Origin: Hyphomicrobiales bacterium
GTDB lineage: Bacteria; Pseudomonadota; Alphaproteobacteria; Rhizobiales; Rhizobiaceae
DNA length: 64,000 bases
Assembly (NCBI GenBank): GCA_900469615.1
Contig: UBYA01000025.1
Coordinates: forward strand, 1-64,000
Reading direction: 5' to 3'
Positions 16,740 to 25,885 of this stretch are shown here, piece by piece (the first letter of the stretch is position 1; each line of letters starts with the position of its first letter). The notes beneath the pieces are model-generated. The model saw nothing but the letters and a program-made list of their open reading frames with translations. It had not been told where the DNA came from and did no database searches. Position numbers and translations under genes: made by a program.

Positions 16740-17702
16740 TTAGGCTTTGATGAACGCGAGGATATCGGGATTGATGACGTCCGCGTTCGTCGACAGCATG
16801 CCGTGGGGATAGCCTGGATAGACCTTCAGAGTTCCGTTCTTGAGATACTTGACGGCAAGCTTGGCGGAGTCTTCGATCGGAACAACCTGATCGTCATCTC
16901 CATGAAGTACCAGAGTTGGAACGGTGATGGCCTTGAGATCGTCGGTTTGATCCGTTTCCGAGAAGACCTTAATGCCGTCGTAGTGCGCCTTCGCGCCGCC
17001 GATCATGCCTTGTCGCCACCAGTTTTGGATGAGACCCGGATAAACCTTGGCGTTGGGACGGTTGAAGCCGTAGAACGGCCCGGACGCCACATCCATGTAG
17101 AACTGCGCGCGGTTGGCGGCGAGCGCCTTGCGATAGCCGTCGAAGACTTCGATCGGCGTTCCGCCGGGGTTGGAGGTCGTCTTCACCATGAGAGGCGGAA
17201 TTGCGCTGACGAGCACTGCTTTGGCGACGCGGCCCTGCTTCTGGCCGAACTTCGCGACATAACGAGCAACTTCGCCGCCACCCGTCGAGTGGCCGATATG
17301 AACCGCATTCTTGAGGTCGAGATGCTCGTAGACCGCCGACGCATCCGCCGCGTAGTGGTCCATATCGTGCCCTTCCCAAACCTGGTCGGAGCGGCCGTGA
17401 CCTCGTCGATCGTGGGCGACAACGCGAAAACCCTCAGCCAGGAAATAAAGCATTTGCGTGTCCCAATCGTCGGATGACAACGGCCATCCATGATGGAAGA
17501 CTATCGGCTGCGCGTCCTTCGGACCCCAGTCCTTGTAAGCGATCTTCACGCCGTCTTTTGTCGTAACGAAATCCATTGTCGAGTTTCCCTTCTTTGCCTT
17601 GGTTTCGGCGGCCGACGCGAAAGTCGGTACCGCCATTGCTGCCGTCAGCGCCACTCCCGCGACGAGTGCGTCGCGGCGGCTGATTTCGAATCCGTTGCTC
17701 AT
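16740..17702 (-). CDS. Tat-exported alpha/beta hydrolase, chloroperoxidase type
   Basis: Alpha/beta hydrolase of 320 residues in the non-haem haloperoxidase/esterase branch. It has a twin-arginine signal 'ISRRDALVAGVALTAAM' ending in 'ASAAE'. The fold markers are 'FHHGWPLSSDDWDTQM', 'AHDRRGHGRSD' and the nucleophile elbow 'GHSTGGGEVARYVAKFG'; the acid is Asp in 'LHGDDDQVVP' and the base is His in 'YPGYPHGM'. Such proteins are mainly esterases with perhydrolase side activity. The ATG at 17702 follows AAGGAAAC. The AraC gene 29 bases upstream is on the same strand and may regulate it. Confidence 0.88.
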   Translation of the reverse strand: MSNGFEISRRDALVAGVALTAAMAVPTFASAAETKAKKGNSTMDFVTTKDGVKIAYKDWGPKDAQPIVFHHGWPLSSDDWDTQMLYFLAEGFRVVAHDRRGHGRSDQVWEGHDMDHYAADASAVYEHLDLKNAVHIGHSTGGGEVARYVAKFGQKQGRVAKAVLVSAIPPLMVKTTSNPGGTPIEVFDGYRKALAANRAQFYMDVASGPFYGFNRPNAKVYPGLIQNWWRQGMIGGAKAHYDGIKVFSETDQTDDLKAITVPTLVLHGDDDQVVPIEDSAKLAVKYLKNGTLKVYPGYPHGMLSTNADVINPDILAFIKA

Positions 17703-17731
17703 GTCTTGTTTCCTTTGGTTGCCGTTATCGT

Positions 17732-18244
17732 TCATGCCAGCGAAACGGCCGGACTGCAGCGGTCTCCTCGCTTTCGGAGGCCGCCCGCCGCATGCCGGAC
17801 GCGCCATTGTTTCGGTGTGACCCCAGTGTGCCTTTTGAACACCTTCGAGAAATGCGCTTGGTCTGTCAGCCCACACGCCGGAGCGATCTGACACAGTGGT
17901 TCATTGGACTTTTCGAGGAGCCGCTTCGCCGCTGCGATTCGTCGGGAGAGTACGTAGTCGTACGGTGGCCTGCCGAACGTCGCCTTGAACCTTTTGGAGA
18001 AGCGACTGGCACTCAGGCTCACTTGCTTGCCCAGCTCCCTTACGCGCAGACCGGAATCAATATGATCTTCGATGAAGGTCTCGATTTTCCTGACCTGCCA
18101 ATCCGCAAGTTCTTCGCCCCAAGGACATTTGGGTCGGCCTACAGGTGTTCCGTGCCGGGACGGAGACACATCTGCGTCGTCGAAGGTTTCATCCTGAGAT
18201 ACATCGTCGATTGATCTCAGAGAAAGTGTGACCCCTTCAGTCAT
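17732..18244 (-). CDS. AraC-family regulator, DNA-binding domain only
   Basis: Short AraC/XylS protein of 170 residues. The C-terminal two-helix-turn-helix domain runs from about residue 60 ('IETFIEDHIDSGLRVRELGKQ', then 'ACGLTDQAHFSKVFKRHTG'). The N-terminal 55 residues are short and polar, with no cupin or other ligand domain, so it may act constitutively or through a partner. The ATG at 18244 follows GAGGATACG. It lies just upstream of the exported hydrolase on the same strand and diverges from the winged-helix regulator at 18.5 kb. Confidence 0.8.
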   Translation of the reverse strand: MTEGVTLSLRSIDDVSQDETFDDADVSPSRHGTPVGRPKCPWGEELADWQVRKIETFIEDHIDSGLRVRELGKQVSLSASRFSKRFKATFGRPPYDYVLSRRIAAAKRLLEKSNEPLCQIAPACGLTDQAHFSKVFKRHTGVTPKQWRVRHAAGGLRKRGDRCSPAVSLA

Positions 18245-18382
18245 ATTCGTATCCTCGCTGCAAATTTGAACGCGAGGTTGGTTCAAAGCGAACGCAGGGG
18301 CCAGTTAAGCTATGTTAAGAGGCGTTATCCCCGTGTTGCGGAAGGCGTCACAAATTTGTCTGCAAGAGTTTCCGCCGGAAAA

Positions 18383-18390
18383 CTACAATA
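18383..18390 (+). promoter_or_regulatory. CTACAATA motif between divergent regulator genes
   Basis: CTACAATA is preceded by the palindrome TTTCCGCCGGAAA, an operator-like inverted repeat, in the region between the AraC gene and the winged-helix regulator. The rest of 18245-18565 shows no gene. Confidence 0.35.
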
Positions 18391-18565
18391 CTGCTTCCGG
18401 AGATACCCTTATAAACGATAGGCCTCGTCGCCGAGGATAAACCCACCTATCCCAATGGTCAGTTGCAGGCGAGACCTACGCACGATTGCGCCGATCGCCT
18501 CCCCCATGATCCCATGCGCCTGCTCCGCACACGGCAATGTCGCCGGCGGATTCTGGGGCAAGATT

Positions 18566-19948
18566 GTGACAATCAGCAAGCACATAGGCAATCTGGACAA
18601 GGTGACACCCTTGTCTTTCAAGGGCTTTGAGCTCGACGTTCGCCGTCGCAAGCTGACATATCGCGGCACCCCTGTGGCGATCGGCTCTCGCGCGTTCGAC
18701 ATCCTGTGCGCCTTGGCGCAGCGGCCGGGAAATATTGTGGGCAAAGGCGAGATTATTTCATTTGTTTGGCCTGATACCCATGTCGACGAAGGGGCGTTGC
18801 GGGTGCATCTGAATGCACTGCGTAAAGCGCTTCGCGCTCACTGCTGCGAAGAACTTGTGGTTAACATCGCCGGGCGCGGCTACTCTTTGGCATCCGAGAT
18901 ATCTCATGCACAAACAACAAAGTCGGATCTGGGTTTCACCACCCGACTTCCATGGCTGCCGTTCAACCTTATCGGACGCGCAGAGCTTCTCCATCGCTGG
19001 ACCGGCGAGGAACAAGCCAGGGGAAACACCATCGTCGGCGCGGCGGGCATCGGCAAGTCCTCAATGGCGATAAGCTTGGCTAGGGCCATATCCGACGACT
19101 TCGACGCGGTATTCTACGTAGATTTGTCTCGTGCATCGACGTCGGTTATCCCTGAAATCGTTTCGTCCATGGGCCTTCCCGACGATGTTCTGGATGTATC
19201 GGAAATCTGTCGGGTTCTTTCGTCTTGCAAGGTGCTTCTGGTTCTCGATGGATGCGACCGCGATCGCGATAATATTGCCGTCGTTATTGACGAACTCTTG
19301 TTCTGGACGCCGGGTTTGCATGTCATCGCTACCGCTCTGGAGCCGCTCGGCTTCAGGGGGGAACGTATTAAAGTCCTACGGGGACTGGCGACGCCTTCCT
19401 CGGCGGCACGAGAAGAGATAGTGGCTTCTCCGGCAGTTTCCCTTTTCATATCCGCGGCTGGCGAATTTGACGACCTGGCGTTCCAATCGGATAAAGTGCT
19501 GCAGCTCGTTGCCGAAATAGTGCGGTCGCTTGGCGGAATTCCTGCTGCGATCGAGTCGGTAGCCAGAGAGCTTCGCTCGTCAACGATCGAGCTTATTCAC
19601 AAGACTGTTGTCAAGCATGCGTCGCATGTTGAACAGGCTTGCATTTTTTCATTGGGGTCCGATCTAGCCGTGACGACCGAGGCTCCTTTCGAGCGCAATT
19701 TATGGTCCGCGTCGTTCGGCAGGAGAACCATAAGGCCGTCCCCAGTAGTCAAGTCAACGCCGACGCACGAGTTGGTTGAAGGCCTCCATGACCGGCGGAG
19801 CGGCTACCGCTTCCTACAAACCGTCATCGCTTCTGAGGTATCACATAACGTCGTCGCGTTGAGAAGCGGAAGACCGCCTCCGCCATCCTTGCTGGGGGAG
19901 CGACGACGGCAAAACCATTTAGAAGAATCTCCAATTAATCCTATATGA
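18566..19948 (+). CDS. Winged-helix/P-loop ATPase regulator, apparently truncated
   Basis: Regulator of about 460 residues. An OmpR-type winged helix (residues 10-105: 'LSFKGFELDVRRRKLTYRG', 'LRVHLNALRKALR', 'NIAGRGYSLAS') is followed by an NB-ARC/STAND-type ATPase with Walker A 'VGAAGIGKSSMAISLAR' and Walker B 'VLLVLDGCD'. Homologues are usually 900 residues or more with a C-terminal repeat domain. Here the ATPase part dissolves after about residue 360 into sequence without family features, pointing to truncation or a frameshift. GTG at 18566 is taken as the start; the frame continues upstream to 18455 without clear support. Confidence 0.65.
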   Translation: MTISKHIGNLDKVTPLSFKGFELDVRRRKLTYRGTPVAIGSRAFDILCALAQRPGNIVGKGEIISFVWPDTHVDEGALRVHLNALRKALRAHCCEELVVNIAGRGYSLASEISHAQTTKSDLGFTTRLPWLPFNLIGRAELLHRWTGEEQARGNTIVGAAGIGKSSMAISLARAISDDFDAVFYVDLSRASTSVIPEIVSSMGLPDDVLDVSEICRVLSSCKVLLVLDGCDRDRDNIAVVIDELLFWTPGLHVIATALEPLGFRGERIKVLRGLATPSSAAREEIVASPAVSLFISAAGEFDDLAFQSDKVLQLVAEIVRSLGGIPAAIESVARELRSSTIELIHKTVVKHASHVEQACIFSLGSDLAVTTEAPFERNLWSASFGRRTIRPSPVVKSTPTHELVEGLHDRRSGYRFLQTVIASEVSHNVVALRSGRPPPPSLLGERRRQNHLEESPINPI

Positions 19949-20109
19949 ATTATGCGTTTGTCAACTGGCAGGCGCAAGCCAATATTAGACCTGCTGACTG
20001 CGACCACCTCTCGGTTTTCCCATCTTGCGGGAGTGCCCCGAGAGGCAAGACGCGTCCCAGGCGTCCCTCTCTGCCGGGTAGGGCCGCTCCACGAACCGGA
20101 GTTAAAAAC

Positions 20110-21093
20110 ATGTCACTCGACGTTGCCTTCAGAGGGTTGCGCGAAAAGACGCGCGGCAATTCTCTTTTCTGTTCTTCAAGCAAGAAGATTCAAAACGCCG
20201 TGCCGATCGTCGCGCTGGTGGTTGCCATCCTGCTATGGGGGGCCAACTGGCCGGTCATGAAAATCGGGTTGCATCATGTGACACCGATATGGTTCTCCGC
20301 TCTGAGGTTCGGAACCGGCGCGCTGACTCTTTTTGTTGTCCAAGCTGCCCGCGGTCAAATCCATTTTCCCAAACGAGGTGACTTGCCCTTCATCGCCTCG
20401 ATCGGAATGCTTCAGATGATCGCATTCACGGTCCTCGGAGCGATCGCAATGACGCACCTGCCAGCGGGTCGATCAGCGATCCTCAGCTACACGACACCGC
20501 TTTGGGTGGCCCCGGCGGCCGTGCTGTTCTTCCACCAGCATCTGAGCAAGAACAGCGTTGTCGGCATCGCGGTTGCGGCGATCGGAGTTGCCATCCTGGT
20601 CAATCCCGAAGCGATTGACTGGAGTGATCCCGTCGTTCTCACGTCGAACATGCTTTTGATCGTCGCATCGATGTGCTGGGCCGCGTGTATCCTACACCTG
20701 AGGTACTTCAAATCTCCGTCGGATGCGTTCGCCTTGGCACCGTGGCAGATGCTCGCCGCGACGGTCGTTCTGGTTCCGCTCGCTTGGATGGCCGAAGGTA
20801 ATTTTACGGCCGATAATACAATAACGTTTTTTGAAACGACGCTATTCGTCGGACCGATTGCTACGGCGTTTTGTTTCGTGGCCGTGAACGCAGCAAGCAG
20901 TTGGCTTCCGGCTACGACAATGTCCACCGCCATGCTCGGGGTTCCCGCGACTGGCGTGGCACTGTCGATTTTGTTCCTTGGAGAGAGTCTGACAATGACA
21001 TTGGGAATAGGCACGTCAGCGATTGTCGCCGGGATTGTCCTCAACACGATCCCACAAACAAGAACCAAAGATCGTAGGTTTACAGATCAATGA
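20110..21093 (+). CDS. EamA/DMT-superfamily permease
   Basis: Ten-helix drug/metabolite transporter of 327 residues with two EamA repeats. The first begins 'IVALVVAILLWGANWPVMKIGL' and contains 'LPAGRSAILSYTTPLWVAPAA'; the second includes 'LLIVASMCWAACILHLRYF' and ends 'LFLGESLTMTLGIGTSAIVAG'. The substrate is unknown; the family exports amino acids and other metabolites. The ATG at 20110 follows GGAGTTAAAAAC. Its stop overlaps the start of the downstream oxidoreductase (ATGA), so the genes are translationally coupled. Confidence 0.88.
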   Translation: MSLDVAFRGLREKTRGNSLFCSSSKKIQNAVPIVALVVAILLWGANWPVMKIGLHHVTPIWFSALRFGTGALTLFVVQAARGQIHFPKRGDLPFIASIGMLQMIAFTVLGAIAMTHLPAGRSAILSYTTPLWVAPAAVLFFHQHLSKNSVVGIAVAAIGVAILVNPEAIDWSDPVVLTSNMLLIVASMCWAACILHLRYFKSPSDAFALAPWQMLAATVVLVPLAWMAEGNFTADNTITFFETTLFVGPIATAFCFVAVNAASSWLPATTMSTAMLGVPATGVALSILFLGESLTMTLGIGTSAIVAGIVLNTIPQTRTKDRRFTDQ

Positions 21094-22100
21094 AAGCCGT
21101 CGGATTCTACCGAAATCTCCCCATCGCCGATGACGAGTCCCTCGTCGACATTGACCTTCCGATCCCGGTTCCGCAAGAGCGCGACCTGTTGGTCAAGGTC
21201 AAAGCCGTTTCCGTGAATCCCGCTGACGTGAAGCAGCGGCAAAACTCGACGCCGGCCGATGGTGCCGCGAAGGTCGTGGGGTATGACGCGGTCGGTACAG
21301 TGATCGCGGTAGGCTCCAATGTCAGCCTTTTCAAAGCGGGCGACGAAGTCTTTTACGCGGGTGCAGTCAACCGCCCCGGAACATACGCCGAATATCATGC
21401 TGTCGATGAGCGGGTCGTGGGTCGAAAGCCACGGACCCTTACTGATGTCGAGGCCGCCGCGCTTCCTCTCACCTCCCTTACCGCCTGGGAGTTGCTTTTC
21501 GACAGATTGAAGGTGCCATACGGCTCAAAGCGTGGTGACGACGCCATTCTGATTATCAACGGCGCGGGCGGCGTCGGCTCTATTTTGATCCAGATGGCAC
21601 GCCGGCTAACAGGCTTAAACGTCATTGCCACGGCGTCTCGCCCAGAGACAGTGGAGTGGTGCAGAGCCATGGGAGCGCATCACGTGATCGACCATCGGCA
21701 ACCGCTTTCGGAGGGGCTGAAATCAGTTGGGATTCCCGATGTGCGCTACGTCGCGAGCCTGACAGCCAGCGACCAGCACCGAGACGCGATACTGGAAGTA
21801 CTCAAGCCGCACGGTGCTATGGCGCTTATTGACGATCCTGCGTCATTCGACATCGTGCCGTTCAAGCGAAAGAGCCTGTCCGTTCACTGGGAGCTTATGT
21901 TCACGCCGACGTTGTTCCAGACCCCGGATATGTCTGAACAACATAAGATTTTGACTGAGGTTTCTGCGCTCGTAGAAAGCGGCGTGCTGAAAACAACGAT
22001 GCACGAATACATGGGCGCTATCAACGCCGCCAATTTGAAGAAAGCCCACGCGCGGCTCGAAAGTGGCAAGGGCATCGGAAAGACAGTGTTGAGCTACTAG
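21090..22100 (+). CDS. Quinone oxidoreductase-like MDR enzyme (paralogue 2)
   Basis: Medium-chain reductase of 336 residues, clearly the same subfamily as the genes at 8.1 and 37.1 kb ('KAVSVNPADVKQR', 'GYDAVGTVIAVGSN', 'FKAGDEVFYAG', 'INGAGGVGSILIQMARRL', 'ATASRPETVEW'). The NADPH-binding glycine motif is intact; zinc ligands are absent. It overlaps the EamA permease gene by four bases and is 16 bases ahead of a secreted beta-propeller gene, so it sits inside a three-gene operon. The set suggests uptake or export, reduction and periplasmic processing of one compound. Confidence 0.85.
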   Translation: MKAVGFYRNLPIADDESLVDIDLPIPVPQERDLLVKVKAVSVNPADVKQRQNSTPADGAAKVVGYDAVGTVIAVGSNVSLFKAGDEVFYAGAVNRPGTYAEYHAVDERVVGRKPRTLTDVEAAALPLTSLTAWELLFDRLKVPYGSKRGDDAILIINGAGGVGSILIQMARRLTGLNVIATASRPETVEWCRAMGAHHVIDHRQPLSEGLKSVGIPDVRYVASLTASDQHRDAILEVLKPHGAMALIDDPASFDIVPFKRKSLSVHWELMFTPTLFQTPDMSEQHKILTEVSALVESGVLKTTMHEYMGAINAANLKKAHARLESGKGIGKTVLSY

Positions 22101-22116
22101 ATTAAAAGGAACGACG

Positions 22117-23256
22117 ATGAAACGATATATTTCCGCCCTCGCTGCCTCCGCAGCAATTGCACTGCTTGCTGCGACACCGGCTTTGGCAGACGAACTCCGG
22201 ACACCGGAGACAATCACGACGTTCGACAACGCTATGCCGACGGGCGTCACGGTCTCGGCAAAAGGACGTATATTCGTCAATTACCCGCGTTGGGGCGATG
22301 ACGTCCCTTTCACCGTGGCTGAGGTCGTGGACGGCAAAGCCGTTGCGTTTCCCGACGCCGAATTCAACAAGGCAGATCCCAAAAATCCGGCCGCAAGCCT
22401 GATCAGCGTTCAGAGCGTCGTGGTAGACCCCAGGGACCGGCTCTGGATCCTCGACACTGCTGCACCCGGCTTCCAAACACCGATCGCGGGCGGACCCAAA
22501 CTTGTAGCGATCGACCTCCAGACGAACAAGATCATCAAGACGATCGTGTTTCCGTCCAACGTGATCCTGCCCTCAACCTATGTGAACGACGTGCGCTTCG
22601 ATTTGAGCAAGGGGACCGAAGGCGTAGCCTATGTCACCGACTCTTCGCTCACCGGACCAGGCGGGATCATTGTTCTTGATCTTGCGACGGGGAAGGCCAC
22701 GCGGCGGCTATCCGGCCACCCCTCGACTTCGGCGGAAAAGGATTTCGTCGCCGAAATCGACGGAGTCAAGATGCTGGCTCGGCCCTCTGCGGGCGTCGCG
22801 AAGCCTTTGCATATCGCGAGTGACGGCATAGCTATCTCCCACGACGGGGCCTCGCTTTACTTCTCTTCGGTTTCCGGACGCCATATGTACTCAGTACCCA
22901 CTGACGCTCTGCGCGACGAGTCGGTAAGCGAGGCTGCGCTCGGCGGCATGGTCCGTGACCTGGGTCTCAAAGGAGCTTCCGATGGACTCGAGAGCGACGA
23001 CAAGGGACGCGTTTACGGCGGCGATTACGAAAACCATCGGATCCGCATGTTGGAAAGTGGAAAGTGGCATACTATCGCCGAAGATCCGTCGATACAGTGG
23101 CCGGACACTCTATCTGTGGCAAATGACGGCCACATGTACTTCATCGTCAATCAACTTGATCGGCAACCCGGCTTTCACGAAGGAAAGGACCTGCGTGTGA
23201 AGCCCTACAAGTTGCTCAGAATCAAAGTAGATGGTGGCCCCGTCCTCCTGAAATGA
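22117..23256 (+). CDS. Secreted 'yellow'/major royal jelly-like beta-propeller protein
   Basis: Exported protein of 379 residues with signal peptide 'YISALAASAAIALLAATPALAD'. The rest is a six-bladed propeller of the MRJP/yellow type: 'GRIFVNYPRWGDDVPFTVAEV', 'DPRDRLWILDTAAPGFQT', 'YVNDVRFDL', 'AYVTDSSLTGPGGIIVLDL' and 'SDGIAISHDGASLYFSSVSGR'. Bacterial members are of unknown role; related propellers include lactonases. The ATG at 22117 follows AAAGGAACG. It is the last gene of the operon and is followed by a canonical terminator. Confidence 0.85.
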   Translation: MKRYISALAASAAIALLAATPALADELRTPETITTFDNAMPTGVTVSAKGRIFVNYPRWGDDVPFTVAEVVDGKAVAFPDAEFNKADPKNPAASLISVQSVVVDPRDRLWILDTAAPGFQTPIAGGPKLVAIDLQTNKIIKTIVFPSNVILPSTYVNDVRFDLSKGTEGVAYVTDSSLTGPGGIIVLDLATGKATRRLSGHPSTSAEKDFVAEIDGVKMLARPSAGVAKPLHIASDGIAISHDGASLYFSSVSGRHMYSVPTDALRDESVSEAALGGMVRDLGLKGASDGLESDDKGRVYGGDYENHRIRMLESGKWHTIAEDPSIQWPDTLSVANDGHMYFIVNQLDRQPGFHEGKDLRVKPYKLLRIKVDGGPVLLK

Positions 23257-23265
23257 GATCGATCG

Positions 23266-23292
23266 GCCCCGGCTACCGCCGGGGCTTTTTTT
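23266..23292 (+). terminator. Rho-independent terminator of the permease-oxidoreductase-propeller operon
   Basis: GCCCCGGC-TACC-GCCGGGGC followed by seven T, ten bases after the stop. Textbook form. Confidence 0.92.
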
Positions 23293-23427
23293 GTTGAAGG
23301 GGCCCCTGATGTCAAAAAGAGCTACCGCGAGAGTTGGCAGCTCAGGACATTCGCGACGGACAGCCCGCCCGGTTCCGTATTGCCGCCCTTTCTTGAAGCC
23401 GAGCGATGACTCCATCGAGCCTATCCT

Positions 23428-24978
23428 TCACGTCTCGCCAGCGGCGGGTATGTCAAGCGACACCTCGTCCCCGTACAATCTGCTTTTGAGGCTGATTCTT
23501 CCGCCCAGTGCCTCAATGGTCGCTTTTGTCAGCGCGAATGCCAACGCGATATCGGCGGCGCTCGAGCAGATGATATCGGACGTCGAGGTGCATTGAATTC
23601 GGGCGACGGTTGTTCTGACGTTGAGGCGGACAAAGCCACTCCGTATTGGGGTCAACTCAATGGCGATCGCCCTCGTAGACGAACGTTCAGCCGTCGGCTC
23701 AAGGTAGATTGCGAGGATGTCAGACAATATATTGCGGAGTTCATTTCTGTTCGTCAGCACCATTGGAAGATCATCGACTTGACTTACGTCCAGCGCAACG
23801 CCGGTTGTCCGGAGTTTCATGGCTAACGATGATACAACCTCCTGGATGAGATCCGGAAGCGGTACTTGCTCGACTGTAAAGGGCGCTGAATTCAGAAATG
23901 ACCTTGCCCGAAGAGCAATGTTACTCAGTCGCTCGGAACTCGAAACGATCCGTTCCGCCGCAGCCACCGCGTTTTGGATCCCCGGCGGGCTCATTCTTAA
24001 CCAACGAAGGCAAGACTGCGCGTTCAACAGGAGAGCGCCCAGCGGCTGAGCAAGCTCATGGCCCATAGACGCCGAAAAAGCTCCGGCGGTTGCTATTCTG
24101 GTATTTCTAGCATGCTCTGCTTGGAGGGCTATGAAATGAGGATGCAGCGAGAACTCGGCCGCCAATTCCATCACGGCGACGACGACGCGCGGGTTTCGCG
24201 CCTCATTCCATTCCGGGAAGGTGAAAATGATGCTGACGCTCAAAGGATCACCTGCGTCCGACGCGACCATACAACGGCCCTCGAAACGCGGTGCGCCGAC
24301 GAAAACGGCCTGTAGCAACTCGCGCAACGGAAAGCCTTCACTCACATAAAGAGAGGCGATGGCAGATGACGCCTCGGGAAAAGTCTGAACATCGAGAAAC
24401 CTCAGGGAAGCGAAATTCACCGAGGTCGTCTTGATTTTAGTGGCGAGCGAGGAAAGCAGCGAGTCCCCATTATATTCCAGGGCCCGGTCAAGATCGTCAT
24501 GTCCCTCCCCTCTCAGCTCTGAGAAGTGTTGCACCAGCTCTCCGAAGTCCTGCTCCCATAGGGGTACGCCGCTTCCATTGAACAGCGCCCTATAGCGGAT
24601 TTCGTTTGATTTCGCTTCGTCCCTCGAAGCAAGCAGAAGCTGTCGCTGCAAATGCGAATCGTGAAGGGCGGTGGCCGTGACTGAAATCGCGGCGAGGCCG
24701 GCCACCAATCTGAGGATTGGCGCGAATCCGTTTAGATTATGGTGATTGATGAGAAAGGAGAGCACTGCGAATCCTGCGAATGCTGCGGCCGAAAACCATA
24801 TCGTCTTCCCCGCAGCACGCTCGTGCATCAAGATCAGCGGTAGCACATATAGAACCGCAACAGCGCTCTCGAGCGGGCTGATCGTATCTAAGAGGAAAAT
24901 GAGAGCGGCCACAACCCAGCCACCGAACACTACCGCCTTGTTTGGGAGACCCAGCAGGGTACCTGGAAACTTCTTCAC
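23428..24978 (-). CDS. Membrane histidine kinase with degenerate ATPase domain
   Basis: Sensor protein of 516 residues. The first 105 residues hold several hydrophobic segments ('FGGWVVAALIFLLDTISP', 'VLYVLPLILMH', 'FAGFAVLSFLI'), then a linker and a divergent PAS-like region. The HisKA domain has His307 in 'SMGHELAQPLGALLLNA'. The ATP-binding domain is strongly degraded: the N box reads 'NILSDILAIYLEPTAE', no DxGxG G1 motif is found and the G2 region is 'DIALAFALTKATIEALGG'. It may therefore receive or remove phosphate, or heterodimerise with another kinase, and not autophosphorylate. No response regulator is adjacent. An ATG at 24978 fits the membrane start. Confidence 0.8.
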   Translation of the reverse strand: MKKFPGTLLGLPNKAVVFGGWVVAALIFLLDTISPLESAVAVLYVLPLILMHERAAGKTIWFSAAAFAGFAVLSFLINHHNLNGFAPILRLVAGLAAISVTATALHDSHLQRQLLLASRDEAKSNEIRYRALFNGSGVPLWEQDFGELVQHFSELRGEGHDDLDRALEYNGDSLLSSLATKIKTTSVNFASLRFLDVQTFPEASSAIASLYVSEGFPLRELLQAVFVGAPRFEGRCMVASDAGDPLSVSIIFTFPEWNEARNPRVVVAVMELAAEFSLHPHFIALQAEHARNTRIATAGAFSASMGHELAQPLGALLLNAQSCLRWLRMSPPGIQNAVAAAERIVSSSERLSNIALRARSFLNSAPFTVEQVPLPDLIQEVVSSLAMKLRTTGVALDVSQVDDLPMVLTNRNELRNILSDILAIYLEPTAERSSTRAIAIELTPIRSGFVRLNVRTTVARIQCTSTSDIICSSAADIALAFALTKATIEALGGRISLKSRLYGDEVSLDIPAAGET

Positions 24979-25156
24979 TCTGTCCGTCCTTTGCTATGCA
25001 GGACGAAGAGTTAGTGCATTGATTGGCTGCCGGTCGTTCGACATCGCACGAAAATCTCGACACCCACCTTGGGGCGAATAGCACCTAGCCTCATAGACAG
25101 TAACGAGCATTTGACGGAAACGATATTGTCGAGTGGTCAAACCACGGAGACATTCA

Positions 25157-25669
25157 ATGCCAACAGAACGCGCGCTGACCACGCGGAATGCCCCACTTGC
25201 AACTCCCAGTGGCCTTCCCCTCAACGCCACGTCGGAAATCGCCGCGGCCCTCACAATGCTGCTTGCCGATACTTTTGCACTTTATTTGAAAACGAAGAAT
25301 TTCCACTGGCACATGAGCGGCCCGCATTTTCGCGACTATCATCTAATGCTGGACGATCATGGCGAGGAGCTATTCGCGATGGCGGACGATATCGCGGAGA
25401 GAGCAAGGAAAATCGGCGGGACAACGATACGCTCGATCGGCCATATTGCGAAGCTTCAGCGTGTCCGAGATAACGACGCGGAGTACGTGTCGCCTCAGGA
25501 TATGCTCGCCGAGCTGCACAGGGACACCTTGGACCTGGTCACATCGATGCGGGAAACCCACGACGTAACAAACGACTACAACGATGTCGCTACGACCAGT
25601 CTTCTCGAAAATTGGATCGATCAGGCGGAAAAGCGCGCCTGGTTCCTTTTCGAACTTACCCGCGGCTGA
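25157..25669 (+). CDS. dps: Dps-family ferritin-like protein
   Basis: DNA-binding protein from starved cells, 170 residues. The ferroxidase ligands are visible in 'TKNFHWHMSGPHFRDYHLMLDDHGEEL' read in parts: 'NFHWHMSGPHF' (His), 'LMLDDHGEEL' (Asp, Glu). The N-terminal 25 residues are basic/polar, as in forms that bind DNA. It stores iron and consumes hydrogen peroxide, protecting DNA. The ATG at 25157 follows GGAGACATTCA; an upstream in-frame GTG is less likely. A 54-residue acidic small protein follows by 42 bases. Confidence 0.9.
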   Translation: MPTERALTTRNAPLATPSGLPLNATSEIAAALTMLLADTFALYLKTKNFHWHMSGPHFRDYHLMLDDHGEELFAMADDIAERARKIGGTTIRSIGHIAKLQRVRDNDAEYVSPQDMLAELHRDTLDLVTSMRETHDVTNDYNDVATTSLLENWIDQAEKRAWFLFELTRG

Positions 25670-25711
25670 GCGCGTCAGGCATTCGATCCGTATCCCAGGG
25701 AACCCTTTTCG

Positions 25712-25876
25712 ATGACAGTTGAAGCCCAATCCCAGAAAGACCCTCCGGTCAAACTTGAAGACAAGGAACAAGACGAGTTTCTGCAGGAAGCACTTGAAGA
25801 GACCTTTCCTGCAAGTGACCCGATATCTCCCGGTCATCCATCGCACGCCAAACCGCCGGCAAACCGGCTAGAGTGA
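25712..25876 (+). CDS. Small acidic protein with 'EETFPASDPISP' motif
   Basis: 54-residue protein downstream of dps on the same strand. It is rich in Glu, Asp and Pro and contains 'LQEALEETFPASDPISPGHP', a signature found in many short proteobacterial proteins of unknown function. No membrane or signal segment. An AGGGAA lies upstream of the ATG. Placement after dps suggests co-expression in stress, which is inference. Confidence 0.65.
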   Translation: MTVEAQSQKDPPVKLEDKEQDEFLQEALEETFPASDPISPGHPSHAKPPANRLE

Positions 25877-25885
25877 TATCGAAGC

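Noticed and set aside
20820..20830. Further TACAATA copy (AATACAATAACG)
   Set aside because: It lies within the EamA permease coding sequence and is not upstream of a gene, so it was not counted as a regulatory site.
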